A stretch of 64,000 bases of DNA from Ktedonobacter sp. SOSP1-85 (GCF_016587415.1 NZ_BNJI01000001.1:2271501-2335500); one strand, 5' to 3'. Counted from the stretch's first letter, positions 34,843 through 43,445 are shown. Numbers and translations: made by a program. Notes: a model not told the origin generated them from the letters alone.

Positions 34843-35856
34843 TTAGCGGGGTTTGACGCCGAGGCCGGGTCCCTCGGGGAGGACCAGTTTGCCTTGCTCG
34901 ACGGTGACGCCGGTATAGGGGTCGTCGTCAACGAGCAGGTTGCCATCGAGGTCCGCGTAGTCGACCAATGGTGTCAGGTGGGCAGCGGCGGTAATGGCAA
35001 GCGAGCTCTCGATCATACAGCCAAGCATAATCTTTAAGTCGTGGGCGCGCGCAACATGGATCATCTTCAGGATCTGGGTGATACCATTGCTCTTCATCAG
35101 CTTCAGATTGATGCCGTCGACGCACTCGCTCAGGCGAGGAATATCCGTCAGGGCCACGGCGCTCTCGTCCGCGATAATGGGCAGGGGCACATTATCGCGA
35201 ATCAGCTTGAGGCCTGCCAGATCGTGCGCGGGGACGGGCTGCTCCACAAATTCAATATTGTAGGGCGCAATGGCATTGATATTTTTGATCGCTTCCTTAG
35301 GCGTCCAGCCAGCATTCGCATCCACGCGAATGACCGCGGAAGAGACCTCGCGAATAGCCTTGATGATCTCCAGGTCCTGTTTGGTGCCAACCTTGATCTT
35401 CAAAATAGGGTAATCCTTGGCGAGCAGCGCCTTCTTGGCCATCTCGGTAGGCGTATCGATACCAATGGTAAAGGAAGTGTAGGGCGTGCGTGCCGGATCG
35501 AGGCCCAGGAGTTTATAGAGCGGCACCCCCAGCTGTTTGCCCACAAGATCATAGAGCGCCATATTCACGGCAGCTTTCGCGGCGGGGTTACGACCAATCA
35601 CCTTGTCCAGGCGGCTCATAATGTCATCGATCACAAATGGATCGTCACCCAGGTTGCCCGCGAAGAGCGAGATACAAGCCAGAACGGTCTCGACACTCTC
35701 ACCATAGTAGCGGCTGGGCGCGGCCTCGCCATACCCAATATGCTCACCATACGTTAGTTGTACCTCCGCGTTCGCGGCGACATGCTGCACTGAGCGCGCA
35801 ATACGAAAAGGCGTGGTCAACTTAAGATCAATAGGTTTCGCGTCAATATGGATCAT
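34843..35856 (-). CDS. Enolase-superfamily epimerase/racemase (dipeptide epimerase or N-acyl-Glu racemase, DgcA-like)
   Basis: 337 residues from ATG 35856 (AGAGGAA upstream). Muconate-lactonising subgroup: K-x-K catalytic base LKIKVG, metal ligands in RVDANAGW (Asp), FVEQP (Glu) and IIADES (Asp), second catalytic lysine in INLKLMKSNG, and DLDGNLL near the end. Members epimerise L-Ala-D/L-Glu or racemise N-acyl amino acids. The DUF1611 gene 1.6 kb away suggests a DgcN/DgcA pair for D-glutamate; murein-peptide recycling is the main alternative. Confidence 0.87.
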   Translation of the reverse strand: MIHIDAKPIDLKLTTPFRIARSVQHVAANAEVQLTYGEHIGYGEAAPSRYYGESVETVLACISLFAGNLGDDPFVIDDIMSRLDKVIGRNPAAKAAVNMALYDLVGKQLGVPLYKLLGLDPARTPYTSFTIGIDTPTEMAKKALLAKDYPILKIKVGTKQDLEIIKAIREVSSAVIRVDANAGWTPKEAIKNINAIAPYNIEFVEQPVPAHDLAGLKLIRDNVPLPIIADESAVALTDIPRLSECVDGINLKLMKSNGITQILKMIHVARAHDLKIMLGCMIESSLAITAAAHLTPLVDYADLDGNLLVDDDPYTGVTVEQGKLVLPEGPGLGVKPR

Positions 35857-35974
35857 AGGTTCCTCTCTCCTCATCTAATCGGTGGGTCTGCTATATTCTA
35901 GCAGCCAGACAAGCCCGATGGAAAGGGTAAAGGGGGAAGAGTAATAGCGAGGTGGCAGCGTTACGCCAGAGCTA

Positions 35975-35983
35975 TGCTATAAT
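35975..35983 (+). promoter_or_regulatory. Extended -10 promoter of the HD-domain gene
   Basis: TGCTATAAT; no clear -35. Puts class A copy 7 in the leader. Confidence 0.5.
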
Positions 35984-36042
35984 ACACTACCAATATGACC
36001 AAACTGTTAGCCAATGCGCTTTTCTACTCAATCTAGTAAGAT

Positions 36043-36105
36043 CTTATTCCGAAACCCAACACCACTCACGTGACTAGCGCTCCGCGCTCAGGTTTTCGGA
36101 GAAGA
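36043..36105 (-). repeat. Class A three-armed element, copy 7
   Basis: CCGAAAACC/GGGTTTCGG, AGCGC-GGA-GCGCT, GTCAC-GTGA-GTGGT. Lies 16 bp before the HD gene start (opposite orientation) and 187 bp before the epimerase start (same orientation). Confidence 0.8.
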
Positions 36106-36120
36106 AGTAAAGGGAATAGT

Positions 36121-36696
36121 ATGCCGACACGAGAAGATGCATATACACTGATGACAAGCCATGTCCAGAATATCAGCCTCCAGAGGCACATGCTCTCGGT
36201 TGAGGCCGCTATGCGCGCCTATGCGCGTTCTTATGGTGAGGACGAAGAGTTGTGGAGAATAACGGGACTCCTCCATGACTGCGACTATGAGGAGTATCCC
36301 GATCTGCACCAGCATACGCAGGTCGCCGCCGTCTGGCTGGGTGATGCTGGCTACGACAAACGCATTATTTACGCCATCCTGGCCCACAATGATCTCAATC
36401 TTGAGACGCATCCGCGCACGGATTTGCTCTCCAAAGCGCTCTATGCCTGCGACGAGGTCACAGGCATGATCACAGCCACTAGCCTGGTGCGCCCAGATAA
36501 AAGTATTCATGGACTGGAGGTCTCCTCGGTGCGCAAAAAGATGAAGGCCAAGGGCTTCGCCGCGGGCGTGAACCGCGAGGACCTGGTCAAGGGCGCCGAG
36601 GAGCTAGGCGTTGACCTGAATGAGCATATCGCCTTTGTGATTGCGGCCATGTCTGCCGTAGCGGAAGACCTGGGGTTGGCAGGCATAGCCGTTTAA
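36121..36696 (+). CDS. HD-domain protein (HDIG-type)
   Basis: 191 residues. Metal motifs: H in QRHMLSVEAAM, HD in GLLHDCDYEEYPD, H in HTQVAAVWL, and AHND downstream, as in small single-domain HDIG phosphohydrolases. AAAGGGAAT precedes ATG 36121; codons upstream to 36070 lie in the class A repeat. Substrate unknown. Confidence 0.85.
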   Translation: MPTREDAYTLMTSHVQNISLQRHMLSVEAAMRAYARSYGEDEELWRITGLLHDCDYEEYPDLHQHTQVAAVWLGDAGYDKRIIYAILAHNDLNLETHPRTDLLSKALYACDEVTGMITATSLVRPDKSIHGLEVSSVRKKMKAKGFAAGVNREDLVKGAEELGVDLNEHIAFVIAAMSAVAEDLGLAGIAV

Positions 36697-36738
36697 CACC
36701 TTCACACGTAATAATTATTACACCTTCACACGTATAAT

Positions 36739-36826
36739 TTGTAGGGGCCATGCTTGCATGGCCTTAAACCCATGAGCCAGGCATTCTGCTCGCGGAAGAA
36801 GTCCAAGCAAGCTTGGACCCTACAAC
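36739..36826. repeat. Class C inverted repeat, copy 3 (diverged)
   Basis: TTGTAGGGGCCATGCTTGCA and AAGCTTGGACCCTACAA arms. Preceded by a direct repeat of CACCTTCACACGTA (36700-36735). Confidence 0.7.
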
Positions 36827-36869
36827 TGGCTGGCTTACCCAGTAAAGAGCTTTAGGAAAGTCCAGGACT

Positions 36870-37280
36870 ATGCAGCAGCGACGCAAGCCACAACATCAAT
36901 CACAGCATCTCTTTACCGCTAGTGAGGTCGGTTCCTTTGAATACTGCTCGCTCTCCTGGTGGCATGAGCGCTATGATCCCATGGCTCGGGGTAATGATGA
37001 TGAGCTTTTCGCGCGTCTGGTGGAACTGGAGGAGGAGCACGATGCACAGGCGCCCTCACTCCCTGAATACCAGGTCATAGAGCAACTCCTGCTACGTCGA
37101 GGTGCCTTTGAAGAAGGGAAGGCACAACATCGCGAGCACGCGGAAGAGGTCGCGGAGCGGAAGGAGGAGCGTATCCTGACACCCAATTCCAATGATGCCA
37201 TGCGGCGCCTGGTGCTCGTCATCGTGGCCCTGGTCGTCCTGGCCCTGGCGCTGATCATTGCCTCAGCCTTTCTGCATTGA
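36870..37280 (+). CDS. Cas4-like N-terminal fragment protein with C-terminal membrane anchor
   Basis: 136 residues. Residues 14-35 read FTASEVGSFEYCSLSWWHER, the pattern of the N-terminal helix and first iron-sulfur cysteine of Cas4/RecB-type PD-(D/E)XK nucleases. A charged helical stretch follows, then one membrane helix (RRLVLVIVALVVLALALIIA) at the C terminus. No nuclease core is present. The next gene, 31 bp on in another frame, encodes the core and the remaining cysteines, so the two look like halves of a split Cas4-like protein. Confidence 0.72.
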   Translation: MQQRRKPQHQSQHLFTASEVGSFEYCSLSWWHERYDPMARGNDDELFARLVELEEEHDAQAPSLPEYQVIEQLLLRRGAFEEGKAQHREHAEEVAERKEERILTPNSNDAMRRLVLVIVALVVLALALIIASAFLH

Positions 37281-37311
37281 GTGATTGGGTTACTAAGCAA
37301 GAGGGGGTATT

Positions 37312-37872
37312 TTGGTGGGGAACATCCTGTTACCAGGAGGTCTGGGACTCTTACTTTTCGCGTTAGCCCTGCTCCTACTCTGGCATAATGAGCGTGTACG
37401 CCAGCAAGAGCGGCTACACGAAGAGTACAAACAGGCGCTGGGCCTGCCTGGTGAACTTGTGTATGAGGACGCCGATGGGCAGGGAGAGACGCTCTACTCC
37501 AGCAACTATCCTCTCATTGGCAAACCCGATTATATCGTGCAGCATCCCGATGGGAGGCTCATTCCCATTGGGCTGAAACTGACCGTCTCAGGCGTGACAC
37601 AGCCCCTTAGCAACCACGTTATGCAGCTTATTGCCTACTGCCTGATCCTGGAAGATTACTCAGAGATTCCCCCCACGCATGGCATCGTGCGCTATGCCGA
37701 CCGTGATTTCACCATCGACTATACACCCGCGCTCCGCAAGAAGGTTATCCGCCTGCTCTCAGACATGGAACAGCGTGGCCCCCAGGATCCCCCACCCTTG
37801 AAGACACAGCGCGCCAGCAAGTGCCGGGCCTGTGTCTTTCAACAAATCTGCCCCATTGGCCGAGATAAGTAA
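37312..37872 (+). CDS. Membrane-anchored Cas4-like (PD-(D/E)XK) protein, core half
   Basis: 186 residues; TTG 37312 or GTG 37315. N-terminal membrane helix (LPGGLGLLLFALALLLLW), then a RecB-like core: IGKPDYIVQ (motif II Asp), LIPIGLKLT, where E-x-K is replaced by G-x-K, and QLIAYCLILEDY (QxxxY motif). It ends with C-R-A-C-V-F-Q-Q-I-C-P, three of the four cysteines of a Cas4 iron-sulfur cluster. The missing cysteine and helix are in the preceding protein. Loss of the motif III acid may abolish cleavage. No CRISPR array or cas1/2 is in the window. Confidence 0.75.
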   Translation: MVGNILLPGGLGLLLFALALLLLWHNERVRQQERLHEEYKQALGLPGELVYEDADGQGETLYSSNYPLIGKPDYIVQHPDGRLIPIGLKLTVSGVTQPLSNHVMQLIAYCLILEDYSEIPPTHGIVRYADRDFTIDYTPALRKKVIRLLSDMEQRGPQDPPPLKTQRASKCRACVFQQICPIGRDK

Positions 37873-37917
37873 GTAGAGCATGTAAAAAAGCAGGTCTAAC
37901 CCCTTCTCATCCATTGA

Positions 37918-37947
37918 TTGACAAGCCTTCTATAGAGGGACTACACT
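37918..37947 (+). promoter_or_regulatory. Promoter of the TIGR00300 gene
   Basis: TTGACA (37918-37923), 18-bp spacer, TACACT (37942-37947). Confidence 0.7.
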
Positions 37948-37974
37948 AGCAGCAGAATCACCTACTGGTCCGAT

Positions 37975-39252
37975 ATGGAGGGGTTGCCCCTTATAAAAAG
38001 TGAGAACATATCTATGGGTACATTTCATGAAGTAGTGGAGTTGAGTGGACATATTATCGACTCCTGGTCGCTTCCACGCGCCTGGGATACTATTATGGAT
38101 CGCGGTGGGAACTTCACCGTCCAGGAAATTAGCATCGGGAAGCAGAAGTCAGAGTCAAGCTATGCGCGTTTCCAGGTTGAGGCTCCCGATCCCGAAACGC
38201 TAGAACTTATTATCTCAGAGCTACAGCAGTTTGGAGCCATTCTGGTTGATGCTCAGGATACCCAGACCGAGATGGTCACCCAGGATGGCGTCTTGCCACC
38301 CAATTTCTATTCGACGACCAATCTGCCCACGCAGATCCGCATTGGTGGCAAGTGGGTCCTGGTAGAGAATATCGAGATGGACGTGGTGGTGGTGGTCGAG
38401 GCTGAGAAACAGCGAGTCTACTGCAAACCCATGCATGAGGTGAGCAAGGGCGACCAGGTCGTCGTTGGGCACAAAGGTATTCGCGTACAACCCTACGAGC
38501 GCGAGCGTGGGCATGAGACCTTTGCCTTTATGCAAAGTGATGTCTCATCCGAGCGCGCCAAGGTCCTGGCCATCAAAAATATCGCGCGCCAGATGCACGA
38601 GATACGCGAGCGGGGCGGCAAGATCCTCTTCGTACTTGGGCCCGCCGTAATCCATACTGGCGCGGGCCGCTATGTGGCCGAGTTGATTCGTCGCAACTAT
38701 ATCCACGCCATCTTTGGTGGCAACGCCATCATTACGCACGACATTGAATCCGCACTCTTTGGTACCTCCCTGGGCGTCAACCTGAAAACGGGCGAGCAGG
38801 TCGAGGGCGGGCATCGTAACCACCTGCGCGCCATTAACTCCATGCGCGGCGTCGGCTCGCTTGAGAAAGCGATTGAGATTGGCCTGCTGCGCGAGGGTAT
38901 TACCTATGAGGCGGTGACACGCGGCCTTCCCCTGGTGCTGGCGGGCTCTATCCGCGATGATGGCCCAATGCCTGGCGTCATCACAGATATGCCGGTCGCG
39001 CAGCACCATATGCGCGAGGTCGTCCAGGATGTCGATATGACGATTATGGTTGCCTCGATGCTCCACGCCATCGCCACGGGTAATCTCCTGCCCGCACGTG
39101 TGCGTACCGTCGTTGTCGATATCAATCCAGCGGTTGTGACCAAGTTGGCGGATCGCGGCACCTTCCAGGCCGCGGGGCTGGTCACGGATGCAGAGCTCTT
39201 CCTGCGCGAGCTCCTCGAATCTATCAACCAGTTGGAAAAAGAACTGGCTTAA
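37975..39252 (+). CDS. TIGR00300/LOR-SDH family protein (possible ornithine cyclodeaminase)
   Basis: 425 residues. The N-terminal third is the LOR/SDH conserved domain (GHIIDSWSLPRAWDTIMDRGGNFTV..., SYARFQVEAPD); the remainder is the TIGR00300 C-terminal domain with LGPAVIHTGAGRYVAELIR and FGGNAIITHDIESALFGTSLG (nucleotide-binding). Homologues include the C-terminal part of cyanobacterial AgrE/ArgZ and archaeal proteins with ornithine cyclodeaminase activity; the arginine-hydrolysing N domain is absent here. ATG 38014 fits the family N terminus better than ATG 37975, but neither has a strong Shine-Dalgarno. Confidence 0.85.
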   Translation: MEGLPLIKSENISMGTFHEVVELSGHIIDSWSLPRAWDTIMDRGGNFTVQEISIGKQKSESSYARFQVEAPDPETLELIISELQQFGAILVDAQDTQTEMVTQDGVLPPNFYSTTNLPTQIRIGGKWVLVENIEMDVVVVVEAEKQRVYCKPMHEVSKGDQVVVGHKGIRVQPYERERGHETFAFMQSDVSSERAKVLAIKNIARQMHEIRERGGKILFVLGPAVIHTGAGRYVAELIRRNYIHAIFGGNAIITHDIESALFGTSLGVNLKTGEQVEGGHRNHLRAINSMRGVGSLEKAIEIGLLREGITYEAVTRGLPLVLAGSIRDDGPMPGVITDMPVAQHHMREVVQDVDMTIMVASMLHAIATGNLLPARVRTVVVDINPAVVTKLADRGTFQAAGLVTDAELFLRELLESINQLEKELA

Positions 39253-39315
39253 ACAGGTTGTTAGTGAGGCGGGGCACATGCGGCCGCAGAAGGCCTCGTC
39301 CCACTAACAATCTGT
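39252..39315. terminator. Class D hairpin (imperfect) between convergent genes
   Basis: AACAGGTTGTTAGTGAGGC / ... CCCACTAACAATCTGTT with GCGGCCGC at the centre. Touches both stop codons. Confidence 0.55.
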
Positions 39316-40295
39316 TATATCTGCTCTCGACGGCTCGCCCGTTCCGCCAGGTCACGCATTCTCTCAGCCTGGCGGAAAAGCGCATCACAGAGTTCCTGTG
39401 GCTCACGTACAATAAAGGGGCAACACAAACCCGCCAGGTGATACGCCATCCAGTCGAGGTCATCATCATAGCACTTAAATAAGACCTGCCGCTCCTGGCC
39501 CTCCACCTGCTCCAGTAGGGCCATAGTAGGCGAGACTATACTTTGGGCCTCCTCTAACGTCGCCTCCAGCACAACTTCGATATACCAGCGCGCAGGCGTC
39601 ATAGGAATGCCCCTCGTGACATACTCAAGGCAGTTAAAACCTGAAGGGCGCGTAAAGGGCTTATCACCCATACAGGCCTCTAACACCCGGTCCAGGCGAA
39701 AACTGCGCAGGTCCTGGCGCAGGTGGCAATAGCCAACCATGTACCAGTAGCCCATGCGATAGACCAGGCCATATGGGTCTACCTCGCGCTCAGAAACCTC
39801 GCTCTTGAAGGCCTGATAGCTCAAAAAGACGCTCTGCTCAAGTTGGGCCGCCGTTGAGAGGACAGAGATGACTTCAGCCCGCGCCACACCCTTAGCGTTC
39901 AGGCTCTGGAACTCCAGGGTGTTCTGGAGGGCTTGCATTTGTCCACGCAGTTCCAGGGGTAAGACACGCTCAACTTTGGCCGCGACCCCTTCAACCGCGG
40001 GCGTCGCCTCGGCCAGCCCCAGTTTACGCGCGGCAAAGAGTCCCAGCGTTAGCGCCAGGGCCTCATCATTGGTAAACATCAATGGAGGAAGCTTGAAGCC
40101 TGGGCGGAGATGATATGCGCCGTAGCGCCCACGCCCACCTTGCACAGGAATGCCCATGCTCTGCAACATCGTGACATAGCGCCGAATGGTGCGCACATCT
40201 ACCTCCAGGCGTTCCGCCAGTTCGGGGCCACTTATGCGCGCACGCGATTGCAATAATTCGAGTACCGTCAGGACGCGTGTCGTGGGAAAGTACAT
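39315..40295 (-). CDS. WYL-domain transcriptional regulator
   Basis: 326 residues from ATG 40295 (AAAAGGAA upstream). N-terminal HTH_11 (TRVLTVLELLQSRARISGPELAERLEVDVRTIRRYV), WYL domain near 140-220 (VDPYGLVYRMGYWYMVGYCHLRQDLRSFRLDRV) and a WCX-like C terminus. Such proteins sense nucleic-acid or nucleotide signals, often in defence or DNA repair. Divergent from a YcaQ-like DNA-glycosylase gene 145 bp away, a plausible target. Confidence 0.9.
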   Translation of the reverse strand: MYFPTTRVLTVLELLQSRARISGPELAERLEVDVRTIRRYVTMLQSMGIPVQGGRGRYGAYHLRPGFKLPPLMFTNDEALALTLGLFAARKLGLAEATPAVEGVAAKVERVLPLELRGQMQALQNTLEFQSLNAKGVARAEVISVLSTAAQLEQSVFLSYQAFKSEVSEREVDPYGLVYRMGYWYMVGYCHLRQDLRSFRLDRVLEACMGDKPFTRPSGFNCLEYVTRGIPMTPARWYIEVVLEATLEEAQSIVSPTMALLEQVEGQERQVLFKCYDDDLDWMAYHLAGLCCPFIVREPQELCDALFRQAERMRDLAERASRREQI

Positions 40296-40439
40296 GTGCC
40301 TGTTCCTTTTCTCAAGATCTTTTGCCAAGCTAGAGCCAATCAGGACTTATTATACCCGCTTTTGAAGGTATACTCAAAGATAAGGCACTATTAAGCCAAC
40401 ACAGGCGATACATTTTCTAAGACAGGGTGGGATCACACC

Positions 40440-41651
40440 ATGACGACTATTCATATCTCACGCGAGCATGCGCAGCGTTTCCTCACCAGCTACCACTTTC
40501 GTCCAACCGACCTGGCCGGGGTCTTTGAGCGCCTGGGCACGGTCCAATACGATCCGCTAAACCCGGTTGGACGCAATCCCGATCTCGTTTTCCAGGCTCG
40601 CATTCCAGGCTACCAGGTTGACGACTGGCAGCACGCGGCCTATACCCAGCGCATGGTTTATGACGCCTGGGATAAACAAGCCTGTTTGGTCCCCATAGGG
40701 GACTGGCCTCTGCGCGCCACTATCCGCGAGATGTACCGCCCATATCATGATCGCGAGATCCTGGATCTTGATCCCGAGACCCCCGAGAGGATTCTGGCCG
40801 CGATGGATGCCAATGGTCCGCTTTCATCGCTCGAGTTTGAGGATCGCTCACGCATGAGCGACGCCAATTCGTGGTATGGCTTGACCAAAGCCAAGCGCGC
40901 TCTGCGCTCGATGTGGGTCTGCGGCCTGATCCTCACCCACCACCGCCGCAATGGACGCCACTATTATGATCGACCCGAACGCGTCATCCCCGATATGCAC
41001 TTTCAGACGCCAGCGCTACTGGACCGCGAGGCCTATCACCGCTGGATCATTGGACGGCGCTTCCAGGCGGTTGGCCTGCTGCGCCCCAATGCTGAACCTG
41101 CGATCTGGAGCGCCTGTGGCGATGCCGCAACGCGCAAGGCAGCTATCGCGCACCTGGTCGCCGAGGGCTTGCTCACCCATGTCAAAGTCGGCGAAAAGGA
41201 ATGGTCCTACTACCTGCCTACAAGCGCTCTCCCATTGCTTGAGAACGCCGCGAGCGAGGCGCACGCGGAAGAGATGCGCTTTCTGGCTCCCCTCGACAGC
41301 CTGCTCTGGGACCGCAAGGGCGTGCTGCAACTCTTCGACTTCAACTATATCTGGGAGGTCTACAAGCCCGCACCACAACGTCGCTGGGGCTACTATGTCC
41401 TCCCCATCTTCTACCGTGACCGCTTCGTGGCACGTATTGACTCGCGCCTGGAGAAAGGCTCCTGGACAATTGCCAACTGGTGGTGGGAGCAAGACATCAC
41501 TCCAGATGCCACCCTCCTGGCAGCCCTGACCAGAACCTCATCACGCTTCCTCCACTACCTACACGCCCAGGAGATCGTTGTCAACGAGACCATTGACAGT
41601 CCAACCCGCCAGGCCCTGCTGGCCGGTGCCAGAACCGCGCTCGTAGAATAG
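40440..41651 (+). CDS. Winged-helix DNA glycosylase-like protein (YcaQ/AlkX, HTH_42 family)
   Basis: 403 residues. Family start ISREHAQRFLTSYHF, then LGTVQYDPLNPVGRNPDLVFQARIPGY with the Q-x-D catalytic motif (QYD), and the later LAPLDSLLWDRKGVLQLFDFNYIWEVYKP block typical of HTH_42. Characterised members (AlkZ, YcaQ/AlkX) unhook interstrand DNA crosslinks or remove bulky alkyl adducts. Divergent from the WYL regulator. Confidence 0.87.
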   Translation: MTTIHISREHAQRFLTSYHFRPTDLAGVFERLGTVQYDPLNPVGRNPDLVFQARIPGYQVDDWQHAAYTQRMVYDAWDKQACLVPIGDWPLRATIREMYRPYHDREILDLDPETPERILAAMDANGPLSSLEFEDRSRMSDANSWYGLTKAKRALRSMWVCGLILTHHRRNGRHYYDRPERVIPDMHFQTPALLDREAYHRWIIGRRFQAVGLLRPNAEPAIWSACGDAATRKAAIAHLVAEGLLTHVKVGEKEWSYYLPTSALPLLENAASEAHAEEMRFLAPLDSLLWDRKGVLQLFDFNYIWEVYKPAPQRRWGYYVLPIFYRDRFVARIDSRLEKGSWTIANWWWEQDITPDATLLAALTRTSSRFLHYLHAQEIVVNETIDSPTRQALLAGARTALVE

Positions 41652-41656
41652 CGTGG

Positions 41657-41707
41657 GTAATGTGTGAGTGGGGAACTGGCTTTGCCAGTTCCCCACTCAC
41701 ACATTAC
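41657..41707. terminator. Class D perfect hairpin, 24-bp arms, TTT loop
   Basis: GTAATGTGTGAGTGGGGAAC... meeting at CTGGC-TTT-GCCAG, six bases after the stop. Confidence 0.7.
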
Positions 41708-41919
41708 AGGGTAGCTGCTTTTTATTTCTATTAATTATCAATTTCACTCAACTAAAAATTCAGCCTTTTGTCCCTGCCTCTGGACAATGAGCGTTTCTTC
41801 GTCTAAAATAACTCAGGCGTCAAACACTGGGTTCTCGTGCAGGCAACATGTACGACTTTTCCCCGTGGAACCCCAAAGAATGAGCATACAAGTAGACTGA
41901 ATCTAGAAGAACGATAGAC

Positions 41920-43443
41920 ATGCAGCAAGACGAAAACGCTTCTCATACATCTACGCCACGACCCGAGCGCGAGAAAACGCTGGTTGCCCTCTCCTCGGTA
42001 GGGGCCGCCATCGGTCTGACAAGCTTTAAGCTTATTGTCGGCCTGATGACGGGGAGCCTGGGCATTCTGGCGGAGGCTGCACATTCAGGACTGGACCTGG
42101 TTGCGGCCTTGATGACGCTCTTCGCTGTACGTATCGCCTCCCAGCCCGCCGACGAGGATCATCACTATGGACATGGGAAGGTAGAGAACCTCTCCGCCTT
42201 TATAGAGGCGCTTCTGCTTATTGGGACCGCGCTCTGGATTATTTACGAGGCGGCTGGCCGCTTGCTTTTCCAGCAGGGGCATGTCGAGGTGAGCATCTGG
42301 GCCTTTCTGGTTATGCTGACCTCGATTGTCGTAGATATCACACGCGCACGCGCCCTCATGCAGGCGGCGCGCAAGCATGGTAGCCAGGCACTTGAGGCCG
42401 ACGCCTTACACTTCAGCACCGACATCTGGAGTTCAGCAGTGGTGGTGATCGGGCTGGGAATCGTCGCGCTGGCGAACTACCTGCACCTGCCAGGCTGGCT
42501 AGGCCAGGCCGATGCCGTCGCGGCCCTGGGCGTCTCTGGCATCGTGATCTGGGTCAGCACGCGTCTGATACGCGAGACCCTTGACGCCCTGCTCGATAAG
42601 GCCCCAGGCGAGTTAGCACCCAAACTACAGAGACAACTGCGCGCCCTGCCCAACGTCCTTGAGGTACGCCGCACCCGCATTCGCCGCGCAGGCAATAAGC
42701 ATTTTATGGATATTGTGATTGCAGCCCCGCGTACGCTGCCCTTCGAACAAACGCACGTCTTGAGCGAGGTGATTGAGGAACAAGCCATCGAAGCGACGCG
42801 CGAAGCCTCGCCACAGAGCGAATATGATGTCATCGTGCATATCGAGCCTATTGCATCGCCGAATGAAAGTGTGGCAGACCAGATTCGCTACCTGGCCGAA
42901 CTTCAGGGAATTCACGCGCATAATATCCATGTGCGCAAGGTCAATGGCGAACTCGAAGTCGACCTGGATGTAGAGGTACAGACTGATATGACGTTGCGCG
43001 AGGCCCATACCAAGGCCTCCCACTTTGAGCGGATAGTTATGGAGCATAACGCACCCCTCCGCCGCGTCACCACGCATATCGAGGCTCCCGACAACACCAT
43101 TGCCTACCGCCAGGAGGTCACGCACGCGAACCAGTCGCTGCAAACAGACATCACACGCATCGCCGATAGCATTGTGGGGCCGGGTCGAACACACGAGGTA
43201 CGTCTCTACCAGAGCCAGAGGGTCACGCACCACATGCCTATGCAAGAGACGCAGAGCGGCGGCACAGCGACCCTAACGCTGGCGCCACCCGAGGCACTGG
43301 ATGTCACATTGCATCTTACCTGCGAGGCCCACACCCCGCTCAGCCAGGTCCACACCTGGGCCGAAGAGACCAAGCGTGCGCTACGCCGTGCGCATCCCTA
43401 CCTGGACACTGTAACAATTCATACTGAACCCCCAGAAGAGTAA
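41920..43443 (+). CDS. Cation diffusion facilitator with three cytosolic domains
   Basis: 507 residues, against about 300 for a usual CDF. Residues 20-215 hold six membrane helices with the paired metal sites: H-x3-D in AEAAHSGLDLVA (TM2) and H-x3-D in ADALHFSTDIWSS (TM5), plus DHHYGHGK in the loop. The C-terminal 290 residues contain three successive ferredoxin-like ZT_dimer-type units (about 225-305, 312-385, 395-505), each about 80-100 residues and ending in VHIEP/THIEA/IHTEP. H/D in both helices suggests Zn or a related divalent ion, exported by proton antiport. Confidence 0.88.
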   Translation: MQQDENASHTSTPRPEREKTLVALSSVGAAIGLTSFKLIVGLMTGSLGILAEAAHSGLDLVAALMTLFAVRIASQPADEDHHYGHGKVENLSAFIEALLLIGTALWIIYEAAGRLLFQQGHVEVSIWAFLVMLTSIVVDITRARALMQAARKHGSQALEADALHFSTDIWSSAVVVIGLGIVALANYLHLPGWLGQADAVAALGVSGIVIWVSTRLIRETLDALLDKAPGELAPKLQRQLRALPNVLEVRRTRIRRAGNKHFMDIVIAAPRTLPFEQTHVLSEVIEEQAIEATREASPQSEYDVIVHIEPIASPNESVADQIRYLAELQGIHAHNIHVRKVNGELEVDLDVEVQTDMTLREAHTKASHFERIVMEHNAPLRRVTTHIEAPDNTIAYRQEVTHANQSLQTDITRIADSIVGPGRTHEVRLYQSQRVTHHMPMQETQSGGTATLTLAPPEALDVTLHLTCEAHTPLSQVHTWAEETKRALRRAHPYLDTVTIHTEPPEE

Positions 43444-43445
43444 GA

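Noticed and set aside
36870-37872. CRISPR-associated cas4 locus
   Set aside because: No repeat-spacer array and no cas1 or cas2 nearby; the proteins are membrane-anchored and split.
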